Below, piece after piece: positions 41,600 through 50,425 of a stretch of DNA of 51,628 nucleotides (position 1 is the stretch's first letter; each line of letters begins with the position of its first letter). The position numbers and the translations under genes were made by a program. Under the pieces are notes generated by a model. That model saw only the letters and a program-made list of their open reading frames with translations. It did not search any database and was not told the origin of the DNA. Source of the DNA: Candidatus Cloacimonadota bacterium (GTDB taxonomy: Bacteria > Cloacimonadota > Cloacimonadia > Cloacimonadales > Cloacimonadaceae); the NCBI GenBank assembly GCA_023392795.1, contig JAEWNJ010000044.1:1-51628 (forward strand). The letters run 5' to 3'.

Positions 41600-42912
41600 G
41601 CTTTCGCAACGAAGCATACAGCACCATACTGAAAGTGCTCAAGAATTCAGAGTTTTCGGACGCGATGCTACAGCAGAGAGCCAAGAAACTAAAGAGCGAA
41701 GGTCAGGATATTGCCCTGTTTTACACCACGGTGAAGGGCGTGATCAAGATGCGCCAACACCTGGATTACATCCTGACGCATCTGACTGATCCCCAGAAGT
41801 TTGCCACTACAGACCTGAAGATAAAGATCCTGCTCTATCTTGGCCTGTATCAGATTAAGTATCTGGACAGCATCCCCGAACACGCGGCAGTGAACGAGAC
41901 TGTGGAACTGGCCAAGACTCTGCTTTCCCCTCAGATCGGGGATTTCGTCAACGCAGTGCTGAGAAACTATCTGCGCAATAGAGAGATAAGCTATCCTGAC
42001 GATCCAGCCTTACGCATTGCTTACGAGCACTCTTATCCTCCGGAACTGATTCAGACCTGGATCTCTCTATGGGGGATAGAAGATACCGAGATGCTGGCGC
42101 TGTATTTCAATGAGAATCCTGAGCTGCATATCAGGGTAAATCAAACCGCCACTACTGCCCAGAAACTGATGACGTACTTTGAGCGCCGGGGAGTCGATAT
42201 AATCCCGTCGGTGGCAAGTCCCATGATGTTCCACACCACACATGGCAGCGAGGTGCTAAATGAAGTTGCCTTTTCCGAGGGTTATTTCTCGGTGCAGGAC
42301 ACTTCAGCCGCGCTGGTAGTGGAGCTCCTGGATCCCAAGCCGGAACAATCCGTCCTCGATCTTTTCGCTGCTCCGGGTGGCAAGTGCACCTACATCGCGG
42401 AAAAGCTACAAAACACCGGCGAAGTTATCGCGGTGGATAAGATCCCCAACAAGATGAAGCTGCTCAAGCAGGCCGCAGACCGTCTGCAGCTTACGAATAT
42501 CGTTCAGATAGTAACTGATTCGCTCAAATACGGACCCGTCGCGCCCGCTTATGACCGGGTATTGGTCGATGCCCCCTGCTCGGGCTGGGGTGTTTTTTCC
42601 CGCAAGGCAGATCTCCGCTGGCAGGCACATAATGACATCGCCGAACTGATCAAACTTCAGGAGAAGGCCTTGGAACATGCTGCCAACTTTGTTAAACCGG
42701 AAGGTTTCATGGTTTACTCCACCTGCACCATGAATCCAGCGGAAAACGAAGCGCAGATCGAGAAGTTCCTGGCCAGGAATCCCAAGTTTACTCTGGTGCG
42801 GGCGGAAAACTATATCCCAGTTGATTTCACCGAAAACGGCTTCTTGAAGACCATCCCCTTCCGTCACTTTATGGATGGCGCATTTGGGGCAAAACTACAA
42901 AGAACTAAATAG
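41596..42912 (+). CDS. rsmB: 16S rRNA (cytosine-C5)-methyltransferase RsmB
   Basis: A 438-aa enzyme that methylates C967 of 16S rRNA. An N-terminal NusB-like helical domain (1-130; PEHAAVNETVELAK) precedes a SAM-dependent methyltransferase with LDLFAAPGGKC (254-264), and the two catalytic cysteines in DAPCSGWG (C328) and YSTCTMNP (C377). It starts by a 4-nt overlap with ruvA; the PASTA gene begins 12 nt later. Confidence 0.95.
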   Translation: MSFRNEAYSTILKVLKNSEFSDAMLQQRAKKLKSEGQDIALFYTTVKGVIKMRQHLDYILTHLTDPQKFATTDLKIKILLYLGLYQIKYLDSIPEHAAVNETVELAKTLLSPQIGDFVNAVLRNYLRNREISYPDDPALRIAYEHSYPPELIQTWISLWGIEDTEMLALYFNENPELHIRVNQTATTAQKLMTYFERRGVDIIPSVASPMMFHTTHGSEVLNEVAFSEGYFSVQDTSAALVVELLDPKPEQSVLDLFAAPGGKCTYIAEKLQNTGEVIAVDKIPNKMKLLKQAADRLQLTNIVQIVTDSLKYGPVAPAYDRVLVDAPCSGWGVFSRKADLRWQAHNDIAELIKLQEKALEHAANFVKPEGFMVYSTCTMNPAENEAQIEKFLARNPKFTLVRAENYIPVDFTENGFLKTIPFRHFMDGAFGAKLQRTK

Positions 42913-42924
42913 AAGGAATCTACA

Positions 42925-43494
42925 ATGGCTCAGATCAATTGGACCAAAACCGGCTATCTGGTGGGAATTGCTTTTGGCATCATCTTCGTGACCGCGTTCA
43001 TCTTTTCACAGCTAATTTTCCCCTTTGTGCTGGGGCGTCCTTCGGTAGTAGAAACTCCTGATGTCACTGGCCTGGGGCTCGTTCAAGCCAAACGGATATT
43101 ACAACAGGAAAAGCTCCACGTGGTGGTGAAGGATTCTCTTTTTTCCGAGACCGCCAAAGCCGAAGAAGTGCTGGAGCAGGCTCCCAAGGCGGGCAGCCGC
43201 ATAAAGGAAGATGGCACTGTGCTTCTCATCATCAGCAAGGGCAGTAAAATGGTCCAGGTTCCTGACGTGTCTGGTTACAGTTTTCAGGAGGCCCTGCTGG
43301 CCATCCGGGCTCATGATCTGCGCAGCACCATTGTGGATTCCCTATATAGCGATACCGCACCTCGAAATGCGGTGATGCGCACAGTGCCCATGGGCGGAAG
43401 CAAAGTGGAAAAGAATAGCACTGTGCGGCTTTATCTCTCCAAGGGACCCCAGGCTCCTCCAGATACCACGTTCGTCGAAGATATCGATTACTGA
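42925..43494 (+). CDS. Membrane-anchored PASTA-domain protein
   Basis: A 189-aa protein with a single N-terminal membrane helix (about 11-37) and two PASTA domains (about 42-107 and 110-175), each with the pattern VPDVTGxxxxxA, then VLxxxPxxGSxVxxxxTVxLxxSKG. PASTA modules bind peptidoglycan or beta-lactams when attached to kinases or PBPs; no kinase is fused here. Likely extracytoplasmic and involved in cell-wall sensing or synthesis. It is the last gene of the EF-G-2-like/ruv run. Confidence 0.9.
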   Translation: MAQINWTKTGYLVGIAFGIIFVTAFIFSQLIFPFVLGRPSVVETPDVTGLGLVQAKRILQQEKLHVVVKDSLFSETAKAEEVLEQAPKAGSRIKEDGTVLLIISKGSKMVQVPDVSGYSFQEALLAIRAHDLRSTIVDSLYSDTAPRNAVMRTVPMGGSKVEKNSTVRLYLSKGPQAPPDTTFVEDIDY

Positions 43495-43528
43495 TCCTTA
43501 TCCTACCTTCATCGCGCAATTCCAGAGC

Positions 43529-43546
43529 ATCAACATCCATGTTGAT
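43529..43546 (+). terminator. Possible terminator after the PASTA gene
   Basis: ATCAACAT (43529-43536) and ATGTTGAT (43539-43546) are perfect complements, but the 2-nt loop is too tight for all pairs to form. Followed by AGCTTCTTG. Could instead be an operator for the cupin gene. Confidence 0.35.
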
Positions 43547-43554
43547 AGCTTCTT

Positions 43555-43583
43555 GTGGCAAAAGGCTACAATCCACTTATACT
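43555..43583 (+). promoter_or_regulatory. Possible promoter of the cupin gene
   Basis: TATACT at 43578-43583 as -10 and GTGGCA about 17 bp upstream as a four-of-six -35. The AT-rich tract after the -10 and GGAGG before the ATG complete a plausible start region. Confidence 0.3.
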
Positions 43584-43616
43584 TTTTACTAAAAGAATAA
43601 GTAACTGGAGGAATCC

Positions 43617-44012
43617 ATGAAAGTAGTACATTATGATAATGTAGAACTAGAAAATGTAGATGTGGAAGGTGCCAAGGGAGCCAAAATCCGTTGGCTGATT
43701 TCCCAAAAAGATGGAGCACCCACCTTTGCCATGCGCATGTTTGAGGTAGAGCCTGGCGGAAACACCCCTTATCATCAGCATGATTGGGAGCATGAGCTAT
43801 ACTGTCTCTCCGGGACGGGAGCTCTGGTGACCGAGCGCGGTGATATCCCCTTTGCCGAAAACGATATCATGTATGTGGATCCCGGTATGATGCACGCCTT
43901 TCGCAATACCGGTACAGACACCCTCAAATTCCTCTGCCTGATCCCGCATGAGAAACCGGTGGTAAAGAAAACCCTCAATCCATTCGCCGACGAAGAAGCC
44001 AATAACTGCTAA
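43617..44012 (+). CDS. Single-domain cupin protein
   Basis: A 131-aa one-domain cupin. Likely metal ligands are H53 and H55 (YHQHDWEHE), H59 or E60, and H93 (PGMMHAF). The GNTPYHQHDWEHELYCLSG block is the first cupin motif. Such small proteins may be dioxygenases, isomerases or simple binding proteins; no substrate can be assigned. The M42 peptidase begins 9 nt downstream, so they may be co-transcribed. Confidence 0.88.
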   Translation: MKVVHYDNVELENVDVEGAKGAKIRWLISQKDGAPTFAMRMFEVEPGGNTPYHQHDWEHELYCLSGTGALVTERGDIPFAENDIMYVDPGMMHAFRNTGTDTLKFLCLIPHEKPVVKKTLNPFADEEANNC

Positions 44013-44021
44013 GGGAAGATA

Positions 44022-45080
44022 ATGAAAGCAAAGAATAAAGTATATCTCTATGATCTGCTGGGTGTTCCCAGTCCATCAGGGTTTGAGAGCGCTGCGCAGG
44101 ATATCACCCGCAAGTTCCTGAAGGGAAGCTGCGATGATATCTCTTCAGATATCAATGGCAATCTGATCGCCTTCAAACGCGGCAGCGGAGAACTGAAGGT
44201 GATGATCGTTGGCCATGCAGATGAAATCGGTTTTATGGTCAATTACATCGATGAAAGCGGTTTTCTGTATCTGAAAACCCTGGGAGGTTTCGATGTCAAC
44301 CTCCTTCCCGGCTTGCGTCTGGACATCCATCACGAAGGTCACGTGGTGCGTGGCATCATCGGCAAGAAGGCTGTGCACATGATGCGCGGTGATTCAGAAG
44401 CGGGAAAACTGAAGCTGGAAGACCTTTGGGTCGATATCGGAGCCAAGGATAAAGCTGATGCTGAGAGCAAGGTAAGTATCGGTGACATAGTTACTTACGA
44501 TAGCAATATTGAAGAACTATCTGAAGATCGTATTGTCAGTAAAGCTACCGACAACAAAGTAGGCGTGTATATCGCCGCTGCCGTCATGCAAGAACTGGCT
44601 AAAGCACCACTGAAAGCGAACTACTTTGCCGTAGCATCGGTGGGTGAAGAAACCACCATGAAGGGCTCCATCACCAGTTCATACAATATCAAGCCTGATA
44701 TTGCCATCGCAGTGGACGTTACCTTTACCTCAGACATCCCTGGTGCAGACAAACGTGTGTTCGGCGATGTTAGCCTGGGCAAGGGGCCTGTGTTGGCGCT
44801 GGGCGCTGCTTTGCATCCAAAAGTAAACAGTGTGTTGCGCGAACTGGCAAAGAAACATAAGATCCCCTTGCAGATAGAGATTGCCCCCGGCCGCACGGGA
44901 ACAGACGCCGATGGGATCCACGCTCAAGCAGGTGGTGTGGCCACTACTGTCCTTAGCATCCCAAATCGCTATATGCATTCCCCCAATGAAGTGATCAGTC
45001 TCACCGATCTGGATAATGCCGTCAAACTCTTGGTGGCATTCATCAAGATGCTCGACGACAAGATTGATCTGAGCAGATGA
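44022..45080 (+). CDS. M42 family metallo-aminopeptidase
   Basis: A 352-aa di-zinc peptidase of the glutamyl-aminopeptidase/deblocking group. Metal and catalytic residues: H65 and D67 in VGHADEIGFM, the bridging Asp in KATDNKVG, the Glu pair in SVGEETTMKGS and a C-terminal His in RYMHSPNE. It likely forms a large cytoplasmic tetrahedral assembly that trims peptides, fitting an amino-acid fermenter. It follows the cupin gene and is followed by two hairpin terminators. Confidence 0.93.
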   Translation: MKAKNKVYLYDLLGVPSPSGFESAAQDITRKFLKGSCDDISSDINGNLIAFKRGSGELKVMIVGHADEIGFMVNYIDESGFLYLKTLGGFDVNLLPGLRLDIHHEGHVVRGIIGKKAVHMMRGDSEAGKLKLEDLWVDIGAKDKADAESKVSIGDIVTYDSNIEELSEDRIVSKATDNKVGVYIAAAVMQELAKAPLKANYFAVASVGEETTMKGSITSSYNIKPDIAIAVDVTFTSDIPGADKRVFGDVSLGKGPVLALGAALHPKVNSVLRELAKKHKIPLQIEIAPGRTGTDADGIHAQAGGVATTVLSIPNRYMHSPNEVISLTDLDNAVKLLVAFIKMLDDKIDLSR

Positions 45081-45114
45081 AGCTAATTATCTGATCCAAG
45101 TAATCTACTGATAT

Positions 45115-45137
45115 GGGCTGCTTTACCAGAGCAGCCC
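45115..45137 (+). terminator. Terminator after the M42 peptidase
   Basis: GGGCTGCT (45115-45122) pairs with AGCAGCCC (45130-45137), loop of 7, followed by TTTCC. Confidence 0.75.
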
Positions 45138-45176
45138 TTTCCACATTCCCCCTTGTAGCTGCAATCTAACCCGAAG

Positions 45177-45223
45177 ACCTCTCGAACACTTCCCGTACCT
45201 GGTTCGGGAGGTGTTCGAGAGGT
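45177..45223 (+). terminator. Very strong second terminator (19-bp stem)
   Basis: A 19-bp stem (45177-45195 with 45205-45223) with one G-U pair and a 9-nt loop, directly followed by TTTTGTG. Unusually long for a simple terminator. Confidence 0.8.
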
Positions 45224-45254
45224 TTTTGTGTTGAGTCCAGGATAGCAGAGGGCA

Positions 45255-45302
45255 AGATTGTGCCTAAAAGGCATGAAAGTCTTTATAAAAAGACCACAAT
45301 CT
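45255..45302. other. Branched inverted-repeat structure upstream of the acetyltransferase gene
   Basis: An outer 8-bp stem (AGATTGTG 45255-45262, CACAATCT 45295-45302) encloses TGCCT/AGGCA (45261-45273) and GTCTTT/AAAGAC (45279-45294). Drawn as RNA it makes a three-way-junction-like fold, though the first inner stem shares two bases with the outer stem. Confidence 0.45.
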
Positions 45303-45304
45303 GC

Positions 45305-45333
45305 TTGACAGAATCGGGGGACTGTGAGATTGA
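45305..45333 (+). promoter_or_regulatory. Possible promoter of the acetyltransferase/uvrC run
   Basis: A perfect TTGACA at 45305-45310; at 17-bp spacing only a poor GATTGA serves as -10. Weak on the downstream side. Confidence 0.25.
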
Positions 45334-45360
45334 AGATAAACGAAAGAATCGAGGTAGATC

Positions 45361-45966
45361 ATGAAATACTTTCGCAAGCTTATAGGAGAAAAGTGTTACC
45401 TGTCGCCGGTATCACTGGAAGACGCGGAGCGCTATACCGAGTGGGTAAACGATCTGGAGATTGGCCAATTTGTCTTGTTTTCAGCGCAAGTAGTGGATAT
45501 TGACAAGGAACGGGATATCCTGAAACACCTGATGGCACATTCCATCATCTTCGCGATCGTTGAAAAGGATACAAACAAAGTGATCGGCAATTGCGGTTTG
45601 CACAATGTAAACGAAGTCAATCGCAATGCTTCCTTTGGCATATTCATCGGTGAAAAGACTTACTGGAACCAGGGTATCGGTGCGGAAGCAACGTCTCTGA
45701 TCCTGGATTTTGGATTTAATATCATGAATCTGAATAGCATCTCTCTGGAAGTGGTGAAGTTCAACCGCCGAGCCGTGAAATGCTACGAAAAGGTCGGATT
45801 CAAGTATGTTGGCGCGCGGCGCAATGCCCAATTTATGGCCGGTGAATATCACGACATCCTGATCTACGACATCCTGGCCTCGGAGTTTGAAAGCCCCATC
45901 GTTCGCAAAACCTTTGAATACTCCATTAGCGATGAAGCCGGACGTAGCAAAATCACAATCGTCTAA
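45361..45966 (+). CDS. GNAT family N-acetyltransferase (RimJ/RimL-like)
   Basis: A 201-aa acetyl-CoA-dependent transferase. The acetyl-CoA-binding segment lies in YWNQGIGAEATSLILDFGF; strand and helix NLNSISLEVVKFNRRAVKCYEKVGFKYVGARR is typical of the RimJ/RimL/SpeG group, which acetylate protein N-termini, polyamines or amino-sugars. The substrate cannot be named. holB starts 3 nt after the stop, so it heads a five-gene run. Confidence 0.88.
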   Translation: MKYFRKLIGEKCYLSPVSLEDAERYTEWVNDLEIGQFVLFSAQVVDIDKERDILKHLMAHSIIFAIVEKDTNKVIGNCGLHNVNEVNRNASFGIFIGEKTYWNQGIGAEATSLILDFGFNIMNLNSISLEVVKFNRRAVKCYEKVGFKYVGARRNAQFMAGEYHDILIYDILASEFESPIVRKTFEYSISDEAGRSKITIV

Positions 45967-45969
45967 AGC

Positions 45970-47073
45970 ATGTTTCGCAAGATAAAAGGGCAGAATCAGG
46001 TAATCGGCCTACTGAGCAGCGCGATTATCAACAACCGGATATCGCAGGCATACCTCTTTCACGGGGGAGACGGCGTGGGGAAGTTCATCACTGCACTGTA
46101 TTTCGGGATGGCGCTGAATTGCTTGTCCAGCAGTGAGTATCGCCCCTGCGGAGTCTGTGCATCATGCAGAAAGTTTCTGGCTCTGGAGCATCCGGATTTT
46201 CACTACCTGTTTCCCACAACGAACCTGAAACTAAGCCCGGATGGCGAGATCAAGGAACCAGAAGGGCTGGCGCAGTACAGCGCGTATATCCAGAACAAAA
46301 AGGATAGTCCTTGGGCGGAGTTCTATTTCAATGGATCCACCGAGATCCGCAAAGAAAGCATCACTCTGCTGATGAAGCGCCTGGATCTGTCCATCCACGA
46401 GGGTGAATATCGGGTTGTGATCATCGAGAATGCTGATATGATGAATACTTCCACCGCCAATGCCTTTTTGAAGACGCTGGAAGAACCTCCCGATCAGACC
46501 GTGATCATCCTCATCACAGAGCGGTTGCCGCAGCTATTGCCCACGATCGTTTCCCGCTGCCAGCCAGTGTATTTTAAACCACTCTCACAAGCAGTGATAC
46601 AAGAGATCCTTTTTGATCAGTTTGCTGTGGATACCGTGTTGGCCAAAAGCGCAGCCCGGATCAGCGGAGGGAACTTGAAGATGGCCATCCGTGTAGCTCA
46701 GGACAGCAGCAACACATCACGCATCAAGGCATTCGAAATGCTGGATCTGGCTGCCAGAGATGCCGGATTGGAATACCTGGCTATGACCACCAAGGGAAAA
46801 GAAAGCAAAGACCAGGTGAGCGATCTGATATCCTATCTGGGGATCATCGTAAATGATCTGGCCATAGTGCGTTATGCGCCGGGAGAGATCACCAATCTGG
46901 ACAAAACGGAATTACTGTGCTCTCTAGCTGACGATGCAGTGACAGAAAGAGTTCCGGGTTTTTTGCTGTTGCTGGATGACTACAATCGCAAGCTTGGCGG
47001 AAACGTGAATCCGGGTATTTTGCAGTTAAATCTATTTCTAAGCCTGCGCAATCTGCTTAGAAAGAGCTCATGA
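45970..47073 (+). CDS. holB: DNA polymerase III delta-prime subunit
   Basis: A 367-aa clamp-loader subunit. An AAA+ core is visible: HGGDGVGKF as a P-loop with Phe where Thr/Ser is expected (residue 39), the zinc site C51, C60, C63, C66, the NAFLKTLEEPPDQTVIILIT block and the SRC sensor motif (IVSRCQP). Loss of the Thr/Ser suggests a non-hydrolysing delta-prime, as in E. coli. It follows the acetyltransferase by 3 nt and overlaps murJ by 4 nt. Confidence 0.9.
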   Translation: MFRKIKGQNQVIGLLSSAIINNRISQAYLFHGGDGVGKFITALYFGMALNCLSSSEYRPCGVCASCRKFLALEHPDFHYLFPTTNLKLSPDGEIKEPEGLAQYSAYIQNKKDSPWAEFYFNGSTEIRKESITLLMKRLDLSIHEGEYRVVIIENADMMNTSTANAFLKTLEEPPDQTVIILITERLPQLLPTIVSRCQPVYFKPLSQAVIQEILFDQFAVDTVLAKSAARISGGNLKMAIRVAQDSSNTSRIKAFEMLDLAARDAGLEYLAMTTKGKESKDQVSDLISYLGIIVNDLAIVRYAPGEITNLDKTELLCSLADDAVTERVPGFLLLLDDYNRKLGGNVNPGILQLNLFLSLRNLLRKSS

Positions 47074-48632
47074 GCGAAAAGAAACTGGCAAAGAACATCA
47101 GCGTGATGAGCATCGCGGTGTTTCTGAGCCGCATATTGGGATTGGTGCGCGATCAGGTGATGGCATTTTTCTTTGGCGGCGGATACCTGAACGATGCCTT
47201 CAACATTGCCTACAACATACCCAATCTGCTACGCAGGCTATTTGGAGAAGGTGCGTTGTCTACGGCATTCGTCCCCATTTACAATGATATCGGCTACAAG
47301 AAGGACCGCCAGCATCAGATCGACTTTGCGTTGAACATGCTCAGCGTGCTGACGCTGTTTCTCCTGATCCTAACTGTGATTGGGATCGCGTTTGCTCCAC
47401 TGATTGTAAAGCTGCTCTATCCTGGATTGAATCCAGCCAGCACCGTAGTCGCAATCAAGCTTACCCGGATCATCTTTCCATATCTTTTCTTCATTGGCCT
47501 GTCCTCCACCTTCATCGCCATCCTCAATTCCCACGATTATTTCTTTATGACCGGTCTGTCCAGCGCTCTCTTAAACATCGGCATGATCCTGATGGTTGTC
47601 CTGCCCTGGCTGATCTGGAAAATGCCAGCCGAAAAGCTGATCTACGTCGCTGGCTGGGGCGTCTTTGTGGGTGGAATCCTGCAGACGGTGGTCAACTTCC
47701 CATATTTGAAGAAAGTGGGATATCGCTTCCGTTTCTTGCTGGATCTGGGCAGTGAAGCCCTGGTAACGCTCTGGAAACGCTTTGTTCCTGCCATGTTGGG
47801 GATCGGGATCAGAGAAGTAAATCTGATTGCCGACGCTCTGATGGCCAGCTTTTTACCCGTGGGCAGTATCACAGCTTTGGGCTATGGAAACCGCTTGATG
47901 CAGCTTCCTTTGGGCATCTTTGCCATCAGCGCATCCACCGCCGTGTTGCCGATGTATTCCAGACTGGTGAGCAAGCAGGATTATGCCGAGCTTTCACGCG
48001 GCATCCGCTTTACCACGCTAAACCTCAGCTACATCATGCTGCCGGTCACCACGCTCATCCTGATCTCAGCCTCAGACTATGTGGATATCCTGTTTAATCA
48101 CGGTGCCTTTGACGCCAGGGCGTCCTTCATGACCGCCCAGGCGCTGATCTTCTACTCCATTGGCCTGATCTTTTACAGCCTGAATCAGACGCTTACCCCG
48201 CTGTTTTACGCGCATGGCGATACCAAGACTCCGGTAAAGCTTGCCGCGGCGATGGTCGCTTTGAATATCTCGCTGAACTTTATCCTGATGCAATTCATGG
48301 CGCATCGTGGTCTGGCACTTTCCACCTCCATCACCGCGCTGGTAAATTACCTCCTCCTGAGAGTGCTCATTGCCAGAAGTCTGCCCCAGGTGAGTTTTGC
48401 GGGGATTGGCAGCAATCTCGCTAAAAGCGTGGGTATCTGCATAGTGGCGTTGATCTGCGGATCATGGCTAAATGCATCACTGATGTGGTATTCAAAGATT
48501 GGTCTGGTGTTCAAGTCCGGATTGATTGCCATCCTGTGCTTCAGTCTCTTTTACCTTTTGGGCATGATACTAAAGCTCAGTTACTTACGGGAAGCTACAT
48601 CCAGCCTATGCAAGCGCCTACTCCGCAAATAG
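47070..48632 (+). CDS. murJ: Lipid II flippase MurJ
   Basis: A 520-aa MATE-like transporter with about 14 membrane helices that flips lipid II across the inner membrane for peptidoglycan synthesis. Typical features: SRILGLVRDQVMAFFFGGG near the N-terminus, AFNIAYNIPNLLRRLFGEG with the conserved Arg pair and the substrate-cavity Arg/Asp residues. It overlaps holB by 4 nt and uvrC by 25 nt. Confidence 0.95.
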   Translation: MSEKKLAKNISVMSIAVFLSRILGLVRDQVMAFFFGGGYLNDAFNIAYNIPNLLRRLFGEGALSTAFVPIYNDIGYKKDRQHQIDFALNMLSVLTLFLLILTVIGIAFAPLIVKLLYPGLNPASTVVAIKLTRIIFPYLFFIGLSSTFIAILNSHDYFFMTGLSSALLNIGMILMVVLPWLIWKMPAEKLIYVAGWGVFVGGILQTVVNFPYLKKVGYRFRFLLDLGSEALVTLWKRFVPAMLGIGIREVNLIADALMASFLPVGSITALGYGNRLMQLPLGIFAISASTAVLPMYSRLVSKQDYAELSRGIRFTTLNLSYIMLPVTTLILISASDYVDILFNHGAFDARASFMTAQALIFYSIGLIFYSLNQTLTPLFYAHGDTKTPVKLAAAMVALNISLNFILMQFMAHRGLALSTSITALVNYLLLRVLIARSLPQVSFAGIGSNLAKSVGICIVALICGSWLNASLMWYSKIGLVFKSGLIAILCFSLFYLLGMILKLSYLREATSSLCKRLLRK

Positions 48633-50425
48633 CAGAGAAGATCGCCTTTTTGCCCGAAAGCCCGGGCATCTACATCTGGAAGGATGACAAAGGCGAAGTA
48701 ATCTATGTGGGTAAAGCCCTGTTACTGAAGAACAGGGTGAAAAGCTATCTGAGTTCGGGACCCAAGGATCCCAAGACCGAGCAATTGGTGAAGCACATCG
48801 CCGAACTGGAATACATCATCACCAATAGCGAAGCGGAAGCCTTCCTGCTGGAAGCTACCCTGATCAAGCGGCATCAGCCCAAATACAACATCCTGCTCAA
48901 GGACGATAAACGTTATCCATATGTGAAGGTAACTCTTTATGAGGATTTTCCACGTGTGTTTGTTACCCGGGATATCGTAAAGGACGGCTCGCGCTATTTT
49001 GGTCCATACACCGACGTCCAGTCCCTGCGCCGCACCTTACGCAGCTTTGAATGGCTTTTCCCCATCAGAGATTGCACGCGTAAGATTCCCATTGGGAAGG
49101 TGGTCTTTAGCAAAGCCTGTATCAATTACCAATTGGGGAAGTGCAGCGCTCCCTGCATAGGGAAGATCTCGCAGGGGCAGTATATGCTGATCGTGAACAA
49201 GATGATCCGCTTTTTTGAGGGACGCTACGAGGAAGTGCTGGATGAATACCGCGAGGAAATGAACGCGCTTTCCGCTGACCTGAAGTTTGAAGAAGCTGCC
49301 AGAATCCGCGATCGCATCATCGCCATTCAAAAGATTCAAAAGCGGCAAACGGTCTTCTATGCTGATAAGCGCAATATTGATATCATCGGGTATTATCAGG
49401 AAGATAACGACGCGGTGTGTTTGATCCTGAAGATGCAGGAAGGCGCCATCATCAATCAAGAGAACTACCCGCTTAAAAACGTGGCACATGAAAGTAGGGA
49501 ACACATTTTGGCGTCCTTTCTGAAGCTCTATTACGCCCAGCGCGACGATCTCCCGGGTGAGATCCTTCTGCCATTTGAACCTGACGACTACGAAGCCCTC
49601 AGCGCCTGGCTGAAGCATAGGACGTCACTTCCTCAAAGAGGGGAACGCAGCAAACTGCTGGCCATGGCAAAGCGCAATGCCTTTCACTTGATCGAAGAGA
49701 AGAAACTATCCCACCTTCGCAAGGCGAATCGAACTATCTATCCCATCCAGGAACTGAAGGAAAGCCTGGGCCTGAACCGGCTGCCCCGCAAGATTGTCTG
49801 CATGGATATCTCCACTATCCAGGGCACAGACACAGTTTCCAGCGCAGTATACTTCGAAAACGGTAAAGCCAAAAAGAAATACTACAGGCATTACATCATC
49901 CGCACCATTGATACTCAGAACGATTTTGCCGCTCTGCAGGAAACCCTGGGACGCTTTCTGAATGAATTGGAACGCGAAGCTGAGATGAAACCTGATCTAT
50001 TCATCATAGATGGAGGGAAGGGTCAGCTCAATGCCAGCAGCAAGATCCTGGAAGAATCAGCCTTTTCAGATATATACATCGTATCATTGGCCAAACGGGC
50101 AGAAGAAATCTTCGTGCCCGGATACTCTGAATCTATCATCCTGCCTCGCTCTTCATCTGCCTTGCGGTTGGTCACCACCATTCGCGATGAAGCGCATCGC
50201 TTTGCCATTACTTTTCATCGCAGCCGCCGCAACAAGCGCACGCTGATCAGTGAATTGGAGGATATCCCCGGTGTGGGGGAGAGCACCAAGTTTCTCCTAC
50301 TCAAAGAACTGGGTAGCGTTGAACGGGTAAAGGAAGCGGAGATCGAAGAATTGGTAAAGATAAAAGGAATTGGCAGTAAGTCTGCCCAAACCATATATGA
50401 ACACTTTCACAAGGAGAAAGCATGA
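48608..50425 (+). CDS. uvrC: Excinuclease ABC subunit C
   Basis: A 605-aa nucleotide-excision repair nuclease. Domains in order: GIY-YIG nuclease (GIYIWKDDKGEVIYVGKALL, 20-39, with YVG variant), a Cys cluster region (CTRKIPIG ... CINYQLGKCSAPC), UVR helix (FEEAARIRDRIIAI), RNase H-like C-terminal nuclease with acidic residues in CMDISTIQG and IIDGGKGQLNA and His in AHRFAITFHRS, and a tandem HhH domain ending the protein. The ATG at 48608 lies inside murJ; a longer frame from 48464 is not used. It overlaps the reductase by 4 nt. Confidence 0.96.
   Translation: MQAPTPQIAEKIAFLPESPGIYIWKDDKGEVIYVGKALLLKNRVKSYLSSGPKDPKTEQLVKHIAELEYIITNSEAEAFLLEATLIKRHQPKYNILLKDDKRYPYVKVTLYEDFPRVFVTRDIVKDGSRYFGPYTDVQSLRRTLRSFEWLFPIRDCTRKIPIGKVVFSKACINYQLGKCSAPCIGKISQGQYMLIVNKMIRFFEGRYEEVLDEYREEMNALSADLKFEEAARIRDRIIAIQKIQKRQTVFYADKRNIDIIGYYQEDNDAVCLILKMQEGAIINQENYPLKNVAHESREHILASFLKLYYAQRDDLPGEILLPFEPDDYEALSAWLKHRTSLPQRGERSKLLAMAKRNAFHLIEEKKLSHLRKANRTIYPIQELKESLGLNRLPRKIVCMDISTIQGTDTVSSAVYFENGKAKKKYYRHYIIRTIDTQNDFAALQETLGRFLNELEREAEMKPDLFIIDGGKGQLNASSKILEESAFSDIYIVSLAKRAEEIFVPGYSESIILPRSSSALRLVTTIRDEAHRFAITFHRSRRNKRTLISELEDIPGVGESTKFLLLKELGSVERVKEAEIEELVKIKGIGSKSAQTIYEHFHKEKA

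Noticed and set aside
48464..48607. N-terminal extension of uvrC by 48 codons
   Set aside because: It lies entirely within murJ in another frame, and UvrC proteins normally begin just before the GIY-YIG domain.
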